Position numbers and translations under genes: made by a program. From Sphingomonas sp. (GTDB lineage: Bacteria > Pseudomonadota > Alphaproteobacteria > Sphingomonadales > Sphingomonadaceae), in the NCBI RefSeq assembly GCF_019635515.1, contig NZ_JAHBZI010000002.1:879001-943000 (forward strand): a stretch of 64,000 bases of DNA, in the 5' to 3' direction. A model generated the notes under the pieces. The model was not told where the DNA came from, searched no databases, and saw nothing but the letters and a program-made list of their open reading frames with translations. Below, piece after piece: positions 9,763 through 18,646 of this stretch (position 1 is the first letter of the stretch; each line of letters starts with the position of its first letter).

Positions 9763-10391
9763 GCTACACGGTCAAGGAAATGTTCCTCACGCTCCAGGGC
9801 GAGGGCGTGAATGCCGGCGCGCGCGCGGTGTTCGTGCGGTTTGCCGGGTGCAATCTCTGGTCCGGGCGCGAGCGGGACCGTGCCACCGCGATCTGCCGGT
9901 TTTGCGACACCGATTTCGTCGGCACCGACGGGCTCGGCGGCGGCAAGTTCGCCACCGCTGCGGCGCTGGCGGATGCGGTCGAGAGGCATTGGGGCGAAGG
10001 TCTCGAGCGCCGCTTCGTCGTGCTCACCGGCGGCGAGCCTATGCTTCAGGTCGATGATGCTCTGGTCGATGCGCTCCATGCCCGCGGTTTCCGCATCGCC
10101 ATCGAGAGCAACGGAACCCTGCCCGCGCATCCCGGCATCGATTGGGTGTGCATCAGCCCCAAGGCCGGGAGCGAGGTGGTGCAGCGTTCGGGCGATGAGC
10201 TCAAGCTGGTCTGGCCGCAAGCGGGCAGCGACCTCGACGCGATCGAGGGCTGGGACTTCGCCCATTTCCTGATCCAGCCGATGGACAGCGATGTTGCCGA
10301 GGCGAACATCGAGGCTGCGATCGCGCTGGCGATGGCGCGGCCGAAGTGGCGTCTGACGCTGCAGGCGCACAAAATGCTCGGACTGCGCTAG
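9759..10391 (+). CDS. queE: 7-carboxy-7-deazaguanine synthase
   Basis: QueE is the radical-SAM enzyme that ring-contracts CPH4 to 7-carboxy-7-deazaguanine, the step before QueC. The 210-residue protein carries the insert-bearing cluster motif with cysteines at residues 31, 46 and 49 (C-x14-C-x2-C), as in the QueE type with a longer cluster loop. [17 protein letters not shown] precedes it and [10 protein letters not shown] follows. The start overlaps the queC stop as ATGA. queG, the last step of the pathway, lies separately at 53970; queD and queF are not in the window. Confidence 0.95.
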   Translation: MSYTVKEMFLTLQGEGVNAGARAVFVRFAGCNLWSGRERDRATAICRFCDTDFVGTDGLGGGKFATAAALADAVERHWGEGLERRFVVLTGGEPMLQVDDALVDALHARGFRIAIESNGTLPAHPGIDWVCISPKAGSEVVQRSGDELKLVWPQAGSDLDAIEGWDFAHFLIQPMDSDVAEANIEAAIALAMARPKWRLTLQAHKMLGLR

Positions 10392-10394
10392 ACC

Positions 10395-11081
10395 TTAATA
10401 GCCGATCGACAGTGGCCCGCACTTCTTCGACACATATTCACTATTCTTCCAGCAGCTGTCCTTGCCGAACGGCGGGAAGGTGACCGAGCGGTACAGGATC
10501 GTCGGATTGAAGCGCGGCGCGCGATACTGTTCGCCCCACGGGCGCAGGCTGTCGCGCAGCTCGCGCATGCGATCCTGGGCGAGATCACCGAACTTGCCGG
10601 GCCGCGTGAACACGGCGTCGCGGCCGATCGAGCCGGCGGTCTGGCAGAAGGACAGCTGGCCACCCACGGTCGAGAAGCCCGAATAGACGCGGGTGCCGAA
10701 CTTATCGAGTTCGGTCTGACCGGCCTTCTTGCTCGGCGCGGTCCGCACAAAATATTTCTCCAGCACCGCGTAGGAATCGCGCAGCTCGACCGCGTGATCC
10801 TTGAGCGCGGCGTTATAATAATCGAGCGTCAGCAGCGTCGGTTCGAACTGACATTGCAGCGCGGCGACGTTGAGCGCGGCGCGCAGGTTCCAAACCAAGG
10901 CGGCGCGCAACTCGCCCGCGGTCGCGCCCGGCAAGGCGGGACCGGTCATGCCCGGCTCGGTGCCCGTGACACGTTCGGTGGCCAGCGTCGCCGGCTTCAG
11001 GAAGAATTGCGCCGAAGCGGGTGCGGCTGCGAACAGACCGGTTCCAGCGGCCAGCGCGAATACGATACGCGGAACGAGCAT
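10395..11081 (-). CDS. Conserved secreted protein of unknown function
   Basis: This 228-residue exported protein has a signal peptide (VPRIVFALAAGTGLFAAAPASAQ, cleavage near residue 25). The mature chain is mixed alpha/beta, with cysteines in ALQCQFEP, QLSFCQTAG and KDSCWKNSEYVSKKCG, and could form two disulfides. An aromatic-rich end (SVTFPPFGKDSCW) closes it. It is not recognised as a characterised family, but the layout is that of conserved sphingomonad periplasmic proteins. It ends 3 bp from the convergent queE stop. No operon partner is evident: the next upstream gene on this strand ends at a strong terminator. Confidence 0.65.
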   Translation of the reverse strand: MLVPRIVFALAAGTGLFAAAPASAQFFLKPATLATERVTGTEPGMTGPALPGATAGELRAALVWNLRAALNVAALQCQFEPTLLTLDYYNAALKDHAVELRDSYAVLEKYFVRTAPSKKAGQTELDKFGTRVYSGFSTVGGQLSFCQTAGSIGRDAVFTRPGKFGDLAQDRMRELRDSLRPWGEQYRAPRFNPTILYRSVTFPPFGKDSCWKNSEYVSKKCGPLSIGY

Positions 11082-11196
11082 CTTGCCCTCTACTTTTACA
11101 GTGTGTTGCCACGCCTAGGGGTTTTCGACTCGGCGCCCAAGCCCCTTTTTTCGGGACAGTCGCGACAATGCCCGCGAATGCGGCCAGTCGCATAAG

Positions 11197-11230
11197 AAAA
11201 GGGCCGCCCGGTTGCCCGGGCGGCCCTTTG
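11197..11230 (-). terminator. Rho-independent terminator
   Basis: A near-perfect stem GGGCCGCCCGG / CCGGGCGGCCC with a 3-4 nt loop is flanked by AAAA on the plus strand, giving TTTTC after the stem when read on the minus strand. It closes the small lipoprotein gene at 11253-11489. Confidence 0.85.
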
Positions 11231-11252
11231 TCCAACACACGCTTGCGCGTGA

Positions 11253-11489
11253 TTACATGGCGTTGCCAGTGGTGTTGGTCGTCGTGGTGTTGGTGGTCGT
11301 CGTCTCGGTGACGTTGCCAGCCGGAGCGGCGCTGTCGATGTTCGAGGTGACCATCGTGTCGGTCGAAATGACGTTCTCGACCGGAACCACTTCGGTGGTG
11401 TTGGTGACGTTGGTGGTCTCGGTGCTGGTGCAAGCCGAGGCGAGGAGAGCGGCGCCAACGATGGCGACGGTGGAGATGACTGCACGCAT
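11253..11489 (-). CDS. Small Thr/Asn-rich lipoprotein
   Basis: This 78-residue lipoprotein has a signal peptide ending in a lipobox (ALLASAC, Cys at residue 20). The mature 58 residues are nearly all Thr, Asn, Val, Ser and Glu, with runs such as TTTTNTTTTNTTGN at the end, and contain no aromatic residues. Such a chain should be disordered, anchored by lipid to the outer or inner membrane. A strong terminator follows 22 bp after the stop. A real gene is supported by the lipobox, the terminator and the start context. The function is unknown. Confidence 0.65.
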   Translation of the reverse strand: MRAVISTVAIVGAALLASACTSTETTNVTNTTEVVPVENVISTDTMVTSNIDSAAPAGNVTETTTTNTTTTNTTGNAM

Positions 11490-11586
11490 TAGAATAGCTC
11501 CCTAGATAATGGATTTGGCACGGCGGAACCGCAGTGAATAACCCAAACCGTGATAGGCATTAGACGTTTCGATAGCGGTCCTCAAG

Positions 11587-12246
11587 TCACGATTTCGACA
11601 TTTCCACAGCCAACGCGTCCAAAAATGGCAAAAAAGTGTCCGAAAGCGCCGCGTCGAACATGGCGGCCGTAACGTCCAGCCCCAGAGCCGCCGCGCTGGT
11701 TACGGGAAATTCCGGAATGCCGCAGGGCACGATTCCGCCAAAATGCGACAGGTCCGGGTTCAGGTTCACGGCAAAACCATGGAGGGTCACCCATTGCCGG
11801 ATGCGCACCCCGATCGCGCCGATCTTGGCCTCCTGGCCTGACTGGTCGATCGTCCAGATGCCGATCCGTCCGGGCGCGCGGAACGCCTCGATCCCGAAAG
11901 CGCCGAGCGCCGCGATCACCCAGCCCTCCAGCGCATGGACATAGCAGCGCACGTCGCGGCGTCGGGCACGCAGGTCCATCACGACATAGCCGATGCGCTG
12001 GCCCGGGCCGTGATAGGTGTAGCGCCCGCCGCGGCCGGTACGGTGCACCGGGAAGCGGGGATCGAGCAATTCGGCGGGATCATTGGCGCTGGTGCCGGCG
12101 GTGTAGACCGGCGGGTGCTCGAGCAGCCACACCAGTTCGCGCGCCTGATGCGCGGTCACGGCGGCGGCGCGCGTCTCCATCTCGGCGAGGGCGGTTCCAT
12201 AGTCGATCGGCGCGGGCTCGACCCGCCATTCGATATCGGCATGCAT
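11587..12246 (-). CDS. lipB: Octanoyl-[acyl-carrier-protein]:protein transferase
   Basis: LipB moves octanoyl from ACP to lipoyl domains of the 2-oxoacid dehydrogenases and the glycine cleavage system; LipA then adds sulfur. The 219 residues contain [34 protein letters not shown], the conserved Lys in [18 protein letters not shown], and the nucleophile Cys in [10 protein letters not shown]. The ATG at 12246 is chosen because the longer open frame upstream crosses the divergent gene's start region and shows no conservation. It diverges from the membrane-protein pair at 12364. Confidence 0.95.
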   Translation of the reverse strand: MHADIEWRVEPAPIDYGTALAEMETRAAAVTAHQARELVWLLEHPPVYTAGTSANDPAELLDPRFPVHRTGRGGRYTYHGPGQRIGYVVMDLRARRRDVRCYVHALEGWVIAALGAFGIEAFRAPGRIGIWTIDQSGQEAKIGAIGVRIRQWVTLHGFAVNLNPDLSHFGGIVPCGIPEFPVTSAAALGLDVTAAMFDAALSDTFLPFLDALAVEMSKS

Positions 12247-12363
12247 CGCCGCGCCGATTGCGCGTTCGCGCGGCTTTAAGCAAGCATTGGCAAGGGATTG
12301 CGCGGCGGCTAACACGGGCGGCGAGCGATCAGGCGACCGTTTGCTAAGGGGAACTGGGCGGCA

Positions 12364-13197
12364 ATGGTGAAGATGGGCACCGTCTGGGACCGGACGGCGG
12401 AATTTCTGACCGACAATATCGCCGCGATCCTGCCGGTCGCGCTGCTGGCGTTCTTCGTGCCTGCCTCGATCGAAGGCAATTTCCAGGCGGCGATGGATGG
12501 CGCCAGCCCCGGGCTGATCCTCGCCCTGCAACTGATCCAGATCGCGTTCGGCGCGCTGACGGTGTGGGGCACGCTCGCTGTGACCGCGATGGCCTTTGAC
12601 AATGCGGACAGCGAAAACGCCACCAAGATCGCGGGCAAGCGCCTGCCGGCCGCCTTGCTCGTCGCGATCGTCTGCTTCGCCGCGATCCTCGCGCTGTTGC
12701 TGCCGATCCCTGCGGTGCTCAGCGCCAATGGCGTCGATGTGGTGGCGATCGCGCAGGGCCGCGATTTCGAGCTCTCGACCGGGCTGGCCAGCTTCGTCGC
12801 ACTCTATCTGATCGCGTTCGTCATATTGTTCCTGTGGCTGGGGGCGCGGCTGATCGTCACCACGGCGGTGATCGTCCGTGAAGGCCGCTGGCTCAGCGCC
12901 CTCTCCCAGTCGTGGAAGCTGACGCGCGGCCTGACCTGGCGCATCATTGGCGTCATGATCCTGTTCGTGCTGCTCGCCTGGGTCTCGTGGCTTGCCGCCA
13001 ACACCGTGTTCGGCAGCGTCTTCGCGCTGATCGCGGGCGGCGACCGCGCCGGCGTCAACCTGGCGGGCGTGTTGACATCGATCGTCGTCGCGGCGGTCCA
13101 GACCGGGTTCACGGTGCTGATCCCGGCCTTCACCGCCAAACTGTATCTGGCGCTCACCGCGGCGATGGGGCTGGGCGAGTCCCCGGCGACGGCATGA
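12364..13197 (+). CDS. Polytopic membrane protein (first of a coupled pair)
   Basis: This 277-residue integral membrane protein has about six hydrophobic segments, spaced through the chain. A cytoplasmic segment [22 protein letters not shown] precedes a helix pair. That ...SLxxSWxLTRG...WR pattern recurs in sphingomonad proteins resembling the membrane domain of glycerophosphodiester phosphodiesterases (DUF7847-like), where it lies at the membrane interface. The function is unknown. The next gene starts inside its stop codon (ATGA) and encodes a similar protein, so the two probably form one complex. Confidence 0.65.
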   Translation: MVKMGTVWDRTAEFLTDNIAAILPVALLAFFVPASIEGNFQAAMDGASPGLILALQLIQIAFGALTVWGTLAVTAMAFDNADSENATKIAGKRLPAALLVAIVCFAAILALLLPIPAVLSANGVDVVAIAQGRDFELSTGLASFVALYLIAFVILFLWLGARLIVTTAVIVREGRWLSALSQSWKLTRGLTWRIIGVMILFVLLAWVSWLAANTVFGSVFALIAGGDRAGVNLAGVLTSIVVAAVQTGFTVLIPAFTAKLYLALTAAMGLGESPATA

Positions 13198-13931
13198 GGC
13201 TCTCGCTTTCCGGCGTGTTCGCCGATGCCAGAGCGATGTGGCGCAATCATCGCGATATCCTGGGCGCCATTGCCGGCGTGTTCTTCGTCGTGCCGATCCT
13301 CGGGATATTGTTCCTGATGGCGCAGGGCGGGCTGCCCGCCGATCCCGATCCGGTGAAGCTCAACGAAGCCGTGCGGAAATTCTATAGCGACAATCTGCTG
13401 TCGTTCCTGCTCGCCAATCTGATGATCGATTTCGGCACCTTCGCCTTGTTCGTACTGTTCCTGCAGCCGGGTGAGCGGACATTGGGCGAGACATTGGCGA
13501 TCACGCTGCGGCGGCTGGTGCCGTTCATCGCCATCGACCTGATCGCCGCGATTCTGTTCGGCATCGGCATGTCGCTGTTCGTGCTGCCCGGGCTGTTCGC
13601 GTTCGGGCGTACCTGGCTGGCGGTGCCGGCGCTGGCGGCGAACCCGGAACAGGGTTTGGCCGGTGCGTTCCGGCAGGGCTGGCAGCGCAGCGACGGCCTG
13701 CGCTGGCTGGCGCTGATCGGTGCCGCGACGGTCACGGTGATGGCCGCGGTGTTCGCGATCTTGCTCGGCAGCGTGTTGCTGGGTCTGCTCGGCGCGGCGG
13801 TCGGCGACAATATCGCGCTCGAAATGGCCGGCTATGCGCTGATCGCCATCATTGGCGGAATCGCCTGGGTGACTATGGGCCTGATCCGCGTCGCCGCTTA
13901 TCGGCGGACCGGGCCCAGCACTGGAATCTGA
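13194..13931 (+). CDS. Polytopic membrane protein (second of a coupled pair)
   Basis: This 245-residue membrane protein has about six helices and overlaps the preceding gene by 4 bp (ATGA). It shares layout with that gene: a long first helix, then a cytoplasmic [14 protein letters not shown] segment analogous to the [11 protein letters not shown] segment of its partner, then two closing helices. The pair probably arose by duplication and may work as a heterodimer. No catalytic motif is visible. Its 3' end runs 34 bp into the convergent GNAT gene. Confidence 0.65.
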   Translation: MRLSLSGVFADARAMWRNHRDILGAIAGVFFVVPILGILFLMAQGGLPADPDPVKLNEAVRKFYSDNLLSFLLANLMIDFGTFALFVLFLQPGERTLGETLAITLRRLVPFIAIDLIAAILFGIGMSLFVLPGLFAFGRTWLAVPALAANPEQGLAGAFRQGWQRSDGLRWLALIGAATVTVMAAVFAILLGSVLLGLLGAAVGDNIALEMAGYALIAIIGGIAWVTMGLIRVAAYRRTGPSTGI

Positions 13932-14494
13932 GGCGCGGTTTCCAGCGGCAACAGCCCGAGCAGGCGCGGATCGGGGAAGGTTTCCTGCGTGCGCTTGTAG
14001 GGCGTGAAGCCGTGGCGGCGGTAGAAGCCCAACGCCGCCGGATGATCGAGGGTGCAGGTGTGCACCCACACGCGGCGTACCTCCTTGCGCCATGCCAGGG
14101 CCAGCGTGTGGCCCATCATCCAGTTGCCATGCCCCTTGCCGGCCAGCTCGGGTATCAGCCCGAAATAAGCGAGCCCGCAATTGCCCTCGGTGCGGAAATC
14201 GAGCTCGACCATGCCGATCTCGATTCCGGCGCGATCGACCGCCGCATAGACTTCGATCCCGGTGTCATCGAGCACCGCGCGCAGCCGTTCCTCGTCCATC
14301 GCCAGCCGCGAATACCATAGCCATGGGCCGCCGACGCGCCGGAACAGGATGCGATAGCGCTCGCTGTCGGGCGCGGGCCAGTGGACCAGCCGGAACGGCG
14401 AGGCGGGAAGGGGACGAGGCCGCGGACGTTGGACCATTTCCAGCGCGGTGACCACCGTCGCCAGTTGATCGTCGGCAACCGGCGTCAGGCCCAT
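13898..14494 (-). CDS. GNAT family N-acetyltransferase
   Basis: This 198-residue protein has the acetyl-CoA fold. A central beta strand IGMVELDFR is followed by LAYFGLIPELAGKGHGNWMM, which fits the V/I-x-P-x-x-x-G-x-G-x-G/A pyrophosphate loop (LIPELAGKGHG). HTCTLDHPAALGFYRRHGFTPYK then gives the typical C-terminal motif B. The substrate is unknown. The start ATG overlaps the hemF stop by 10 bp, so it is probably translated from the hemF transcript. Its 3' end overlaps the convergent membrane protein gene by 34 bp. Confidence 0.85.
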   Translation of the reverse strand: MGLTPVADDQLATVVTALEMVQRPRPRPLPASPFRLVHWPAPDSERYRILFRRVGGPWLWYSRLAMDEERLRAVLDDTGIEVYAAVDRAGIEIGMVELDFRTEGNCGLAYFGLIPELAGKGHGNWMMGHTLALAWRKEVRRVWVHTCTLDHPAALGFYRRHGFTPYKRTQETFPDPRLLGLLPLETAPQIPVLGPVRR

Positions 14495-15339
14495 GCGGCG
14501 ATCGGCGGCAGGCTCATCAGGATCGCATCGACATTGCCGCCGGTCTTGAGTCCGAACAAGGTCCCCCGGTCGTAGATCAGGTTGAATTCGGCATAGCGCC
14601 CGCGCCATTCGAGCTGGCGCTGCTTGTCGGCGTCGGTGAAGGCCATCGCCATCCGCCGCCGCACGAGGCGCGGATAGATGTCGAGGAACGCGCGGCCGAC
14701 ATCCTGGGTGAAGGCGAAGTTCGCGTCCCATGCCGCTGGTTCGGCGCTGTCGAGGTGATCGTAGAAGATCCCGCCGACGCCGCGATGGACCTTGCGGTGG
14801 GGGATGTAGAAATAGTCGTCGGCCCATTCCTTGAAGCGCGGATAATGCGCCGGGTCATGCATGTCGCAGGCTGACCTCAGAACCGAATGGAAGTCGGCGG
14901 TGTCCTCTTCATATGGAATCGGAGGATTGAGGTCCGCACCCCCGCCGAACCAGCGTTTCGCGGTGCACAGGAAGCGCGTGTTCATATGCACCGCCGGCAC
15001 ATGCGGATTGGCCATATGCGCGACCAGGCTGATGCCGGTGGCGAAGAAACTCGGGTCTTCGCCCGCGCCGTGGATGGTCTTGGCGAAATCGCCCTCGAAG
15101 GTGCCGCCGACGGTCGAGACGTTGACCCCAACCTTCTCGAACACCTTGCCTTTCATCACCCCGCGCACACCGCCGCCGCCCGGTTCGCCCGAGGGATCGG
15201 TGCGGTCCCAGGCGAGGTATTCGAACCTGGCGTCCGATCCGGCTTCGCGTTCCACCCTCTCGAATTCGGCGCAGATCTGGTCGCGCAGCGATTCGAACCA
15301 GGTGCGGGCGGTCTGTTGCTGGGTGTCTAGCGGCTTCAT
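14485..15339 (-). CDS. hemF: Oxygen-dependent coproporphyrinogen III oxidase
   Basis: HemF performs the aerobic decarboxylation of coproporphyrinogen III to protoporphyrinogen IX in haem synthesis. The 284 residues show the family blocks VGVNVSTVGGTFEG, THMNTRFL-like VHMNTRFLCTAKRWFGGGADLNP, the active-site FKEWADDYFYIPHR, RGVGGIFYDHLDS, and RGRYAEFNLIYDRGTLFGLKTGGN. The ATG at 15339 is preferred because the open frame upstream overlaps the end of the next gene. It lies in a group with trmL and the cytochrome bc1 operon, so haem supply is encoded close to a major haem consumer. Confidence 0.96.
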   Translation of the reverse strand: MKPLDTQQQTARTWFESLRDQICAEFERVEREAGSDARFEYLAWDRTDPSGEPGGGGVRGVMKGKVFEKVGVNVSTVGGTFEGDFAKTIHGAGEDPSFFATGISLVAHMANPHVPAVHMNTRFLCTAKRWFGGGADLNPPIPYEEDTADFHSVLRSACDMHDPAHYPRFKEWADDYFYIPHRKVHRGVGGIFYDHLDSAEPAAWDANFAFTQDVGRAFLDIYPRLVRRRMAMAFTDADKQRQLEWRGRYAEFNLIYDRGTLFGLKTGGNVDAILMSLPPIAAWA

Positions 15340-15380
15340 GCCGGCGTCCCTATCCGCAGCGGCGGGGGCAAGTCGATATG

Positions 15381-16112
15381 TCAAACTGCCCCAGGGGTGA
15401 TCAGCGGCTTGCACATCGCACCCTCGGCATAACGCGCCTTTTGCTCGGCGAGGCTGCGCGGGTCACCTTCGTCCATGTCGAACTGCCAGTCGATCGGCAC
15501 CCCGAGCGTGGCGATCGCCTTGTCGCTCTGCATCGCCAGCGCATTCTGACGCAGGGCATATGCGCGGGCCTCGCTCCAGGCCACCAGCAGGGTCGATGCC
15601 AGATCGGAACTGATCGTACCCGGCGTGGAATCGAGCAGGCGCAGCGTGTCCCAGCGCGCGCGTTCGGGATCGGCGAAGCTGCCATAGAAGCCCGATGCCA
15701 TGCCGTAAGCGGCGGCATACATCCGCCACCGCTCCCGCGGCATGTGCAGCGATACGCCTTCGTCGCGGGCGACTTCGAAGGCGGTGTTCTCGATCAGTCG
15801 ATAGGGCGGAGCGGCGAGATTCGCGAGCTTCGGCACCGGCTGTCCCGCCGCCGCCGCGCGCAGCACGCCGCCGATCGCGTCGAGCCGGCGCATGATGCAG
15901 TCATTGGCGGCGAGCCGCTCGTTGAGCGTGCGGCGGATTGCGCCCAGCTCGGCCCGCATCGCCGTCTCGGCGTCGCGTACCTTGAAGCGCCAGCGGACAT
16001 CGTCGGCGATCTCGCCGATGCCGAGCGCGATCAGCACGCCGAGCACGATGCTGCCGACATCGCGCAACGGTTTGGCGCGCTCGCTGGTCAGCCAGTTCCA
16101 GAACCGCCGCAT
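15381..16112 (-). CDS. Single-pass membrane protein of unknown function
   Basis: This 243-residue protein has an N-terminal membrane segment (DVGSIVLGVLIALGIGEIA, about residues 18-36) preceded by WNWLTSERAKPL. A long helical region follows, including RDAETAMRAELGAIRRTLNERLAANDCIMRRLD (about 46-78), which may form a coiled coil. The remainder is mostly soluble. It matches a frequent sphingomonad/caulobacter family with an N-terminal helix and a C-terminal helical periplasmic or cytoplasmic domain of unknown role. It lies 41 bp upstream of hemF on the same strand, so cotranscription is possible. Confidence 0.65.
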   Translation of the reverse strand: MRRFWNWLTSERAKPLRDVGSIVLGVLIALGIGEIADDVRWRFKVRDAETAMRAELGAIRRTLNERLAANDCIMRRLDAIGGVLRAAAAGQPVPKLANLAAPPYRLIENTAFEVARDEGVSLHMPRERWRMYAAAYGMASGFYGSFADPERARWDTLRLLDSTPGTISSDLASTLLVAWSEARAYALRQNALAMQSDKAIATLGVPIDWQFDMDEGDPRSLAEQKARYAEGAMCKPLITPGAV

Positions 16113-16149
16113 CCGCCAAATCCCCCTCTTGGCAGAGGCTTAGCGCGCC

Positions 16150-16608
16150 TCATCCGCCAGTGGAAGGCCAGCCATGGGTCTGCCGCACCGCTTCGGCCAG
16201 CGCGATTCCCGCCGATACGCCGAGGTTCAGCGAGCGCACCGCCGGATTGATCGCGATCCGCACCACCTGGTCCGCGCAGAGGTGGACATGGTCGGGAGCG
16301 CCGGCGCTTTCCGATCCGAACAACAAGGTGTCGCCGGTCTCGAACCGGGTCTCGTGCAGGAACTTGCCGCCCTTGGTCGAGAACAGGATCAGCCGCCCGG
16401 ATACCTGCGCCGCGAACGCGTCCCAGTCGGCGTGGCGGACGATCTCGACATGATCCTCATAGTCCATCGACGAGCGCTTCCGCTTCTTGTCGCTCCACGG
16501 AAAACCCATCGGCTCGATCAGGTCGACCCCGGCGCCAAGGCATGCGGCGGTACGCAGGACGGCACCGACATTGCCGGCGATCTCGGGCTGGAAAAGGGCG
16601 ATGCGCAT
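16150..16608 (-). CDS. trmL: tRNA (cytidine(34)-2'-O)-methyltransferase
   Basis: TrmL 2'-O-methylates the wobble position of tRNA-Leu isoacceptors. The 152-residue protein is a minimal SPOUT methyltransferase. It starts MRIALFQPEIAGNVGAVLRT, contains FGSESAGAP as knot motif 2, and closes with the AdoMet trefoil segment RSLNLGVSAGIALAEA. These match TrmL rather than longer SpoU enzymes. The gene diverges from petA with a 170-bp spacer. The trmL-petABC neighbourhood recurs in sphingomonads from general knowledge. Confidence 0.93.
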   Translation of the reverse strand: MRIALFQPEIAGNVGAVLRTAACLGAGVDLIEPMGFPWSDKKRKRSSMDYEDHVEIVRHADWDAFAAQVSGRLILFSTKGGKFLHETRFETGDTLLFGSESAGAPDHVHLCADQVVRIAINPAVRSLNLGVSAGIALAEAVRQTHGWPSTGG

Positions 16609-16778
16609 CGCCGCCCCCTAGCGCTCCCGGCTATGCGGCAACAAGTGCGTCAAAATGCTGTTGGCAAAGGCGCGTCCCCGCGTCTATCAGCGCCCCAAGC
16701 CACCGGGGGCAACCGGGCGGCTCACCGTCCGTACCCGCGCAACCGTCGCGGAAAGTTTCGAAGTGCAAGGGCTGAAGC

Positions 16779-17330
16779 ATGGCAACTATTGACGATACGG
16801 CAGGTATCGAGAATCCGCGGCGGCGCGATTATCTGACCTATGCCGCGGCCTCCGTGGCGGCGGTCGGCGCAGGTGTCGTGGTCCTGCCGCTGGTCAATTC
16901 GATGAACCCGTCGGCCGACGTGCTGGCGCTGTCGTCGACCGAGATCGACGTTTCGGCGATCGAGCCGGGCCAGGCGGTCAAGACCCAGTTCCGCAAGCAG
17001 CCCTTGTTCGTCCGCAACCTGACGCCGGCGGAAATCGCCCAGGCCGATGCCGTGCCCGTTTCCAGCCTGCGCGACCCGCAGACGCTCGAGCAGCGGACCA
17101 AAGAGGGCAAGACCAACTGGCTGATAACGCTCGGCGTGTGCACCCATCTCGGCTGCGTGCCGCTGGGCGCGGGCGAAGGCGAGAATCGTGGGCCCTTCGG
17201 CGGCTATTTCTGCCCGTGCCATGGCTCTGCCTACGATACCGCCGGCCGCATCCGTCAGGGTCCGGCGCCGAAGAACCTCGAGGTTCCGGAGTATAATTTC
17301 ACGTCCGACACTGTCGTCGTGGTCGGTTGA
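16779..17330 (+). CDS. petA: Ubiquinol-cytochrome c reductase Rieske iron-sulfur subunit
   Basis: The Rieske subunit of complex III passes electrons from ubiquinol to cytochrome c1. The 183 residues start with a twin-arginine-type anchor (NPRRRDYLTYAAASVAAVGAG), which stays as the transmembrane helix. They carry the [2Fe-2S] ligand boxes CTHLGC (about residues 121-126) and CPCHGS (about 145-150), with both His ligands and the disulfide cysteines present. petB follows after 11 bp. The three bc1 genes form one operon ended by the terminator at 19507. Confidence 0.97.
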   Translation: MATIDDTAGIENPRRRDYLTYAAASVAAVGAGVVVLPLVNSMNPSADVLALSSTEIDVSAIEPGQAVKTQFRKQPLFVRNLTPAEIAQADAVPVSSLRDPQTLEQRTKEGKTNWLITLGVCTHLGCVPLGAGEGENRGPFGGYFCPCHGSAYDTAGRIRQGPAPKNLEVPEYNFTSDTVVVVG

Positions 17331-17341
17331 GGTAGCGAGAT

Positions 17342-18631
17342 ATGAGCTTCCCCTGGGCAAAGCATTACGAACCGAAGAACCCGCTGATGCGGTATCTGGA
17401 CGAGAAGCTCCCGCTTCCCCGGTTCGTCTATAACGCGGTTGGCGCCGGCTATCCGGTCCCGCGCAACCTCAATTACTTCTGGAACTTCGGCGTGCTCGCC
17501 GGCGTCGCGCTGGTCTGTCAGCTCGTCACCGGCATCGTGCTGGCGATGCACTTCCACTCGTCGGCCGCCGGCGCGTTCGATTCGGTCAATGTCGGCATCA
17601 TGCGCGACGTCAACGCCGGCTGGTTCCTGCGCTTCGCCCACGCCAACGGCGCGTCGATGTTCCTGACCGTCATCTACATCCACATGTTCCGCGGCCTCTA
17701 TTACGGTTCGTACAAGGCGCCGCGCGAGATGGTGTGGCTGCTTGGCGTGGTCATCTTCCTGCTGACCATGGCGACCGCGTTCATGGGCTATGTCCTTCCC
17801 TGGGGCCAGATGAGCTTCTGGGGCGCGCAGGTCATCACCGGCTTCTTCTCGGCTATCCCGGTCGTTGGCGACTGGGTCCGCGTCTGGCTGCTCGGCGGCT
17901 ACGCGCCCGACGACGCCGCGCTCAACCGCTTCTTCTCGCTCCACTATCTGCTGCCGTTCGTCATCGCCGGCGCGGTCATCCTCCACATCTGGGCGCTGCA
18001 CATTCCGGGTTCGTCGAACCCGACCGGCGTGGAAGTGAAGGGCGAGCAGGACACCGTGCCGTTCCACCCATACTACACGGCCAAGGACGGCTTCGGGGTC
18101 GGCGTGTTCCTGATCGTCTTCTCGATCTTCATCTTCGTGCTGCCGGATTATCTGGGTCACCCCGACAACTATATCCCGGCGAACCCACTCTCGACGCCGG
18201 CGCACATCGTGCCCGAATGGTATTTCTGGCCGTTCTACGCGATCCTGCGCGCCTTCACCGCCGACTTCATCATCCCGGCGAAGCTGTGGGGTGTGGTGGC
18301 GATGTTCGGATCGATCCTGATCCTGTTCTTCCTGCCCTGGCTCGACAAGTCGCCGGTGCGCTCGGGCAATTTCCGCCCGATGTATCGCATCGCCTTCTGG
18401 CTGCTGGTGCTCGACGTGCTGATCCTCGGCTATTGCGGCGGTTCGGCGGCGACGCCCAGCATCGTCATCACCAGCCAGATCACCGCCGCTTATTATTTCG
18501 CGCACTTCCTGATCATCGTACCGATCATCTCGCGCCTCGAACGTCCCAAGCCGCTGCCCAACTCGATCACCGAGGCGGTGCTGGCGAAAAAGGGCGGGTC
18601 GCGGGTGACCGAGACGGCGCTGAGCGCGTAA
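17342..18631 (+). CDS. petB: Cytochrome b subunit of the bc1 complex
   Basis: This 429-residue, eight-helix subunit holds two b haems and the Qo and Qi sites. Visible landmarks are the first helix region NYFWNFGVLAGVALVCQLVTGIVLAMH, haem histidines in RFAHANGASMFLTVIYIHMFRG and in LHYLLPFVIAGAVILHIWALH, the Qo segment around WGAQVITGFFSAIPV, and the PEWYFWPFYAILRAF stretch. Its length matches alphaproteobacterial cytochrome b. It sits between petA and petC. Confidence 0.97.
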   Translation: MSFPWAKHYEPKNPLMRYLDEKLPLPRFVYNAVGAGYPVPRNLNYFWNFGVLAGVALVCQLVTGIVLAMHFHSSAAGAFDSVNVGIMRDVNAGWFLRFAHANGASMFLTVIYIHMFRGLYYGSYKAPREMVWLLGVVIFLLTMATAFMGYVLPWGQMSFWGAQVITGFFSAIPVVGDWVRVWLLGGYAPDDAALNRFFSLHYLLPFVIAGAVILHIWALHIPGSSNPTGVEVKGEQDTVPFHPYYTAKDGFGVGVFLIVFSIFIFVLPDYLGHPDNYIPANPLSTPAHIVPEWYFWPFYAILRAFTADFIIPAKLWGVVAMFGSILILFFLPWLDKSPVRSGNFRPMYRIAFWLLVLDVLILGYCGGSAATPSIVITSQITAAYYFAHFLIIVPIISRLERPKPLPNSITEAVLAKKGGSRVTETALSA

Positions 18632-18646
18632 GGGGAAAACAGGAAT

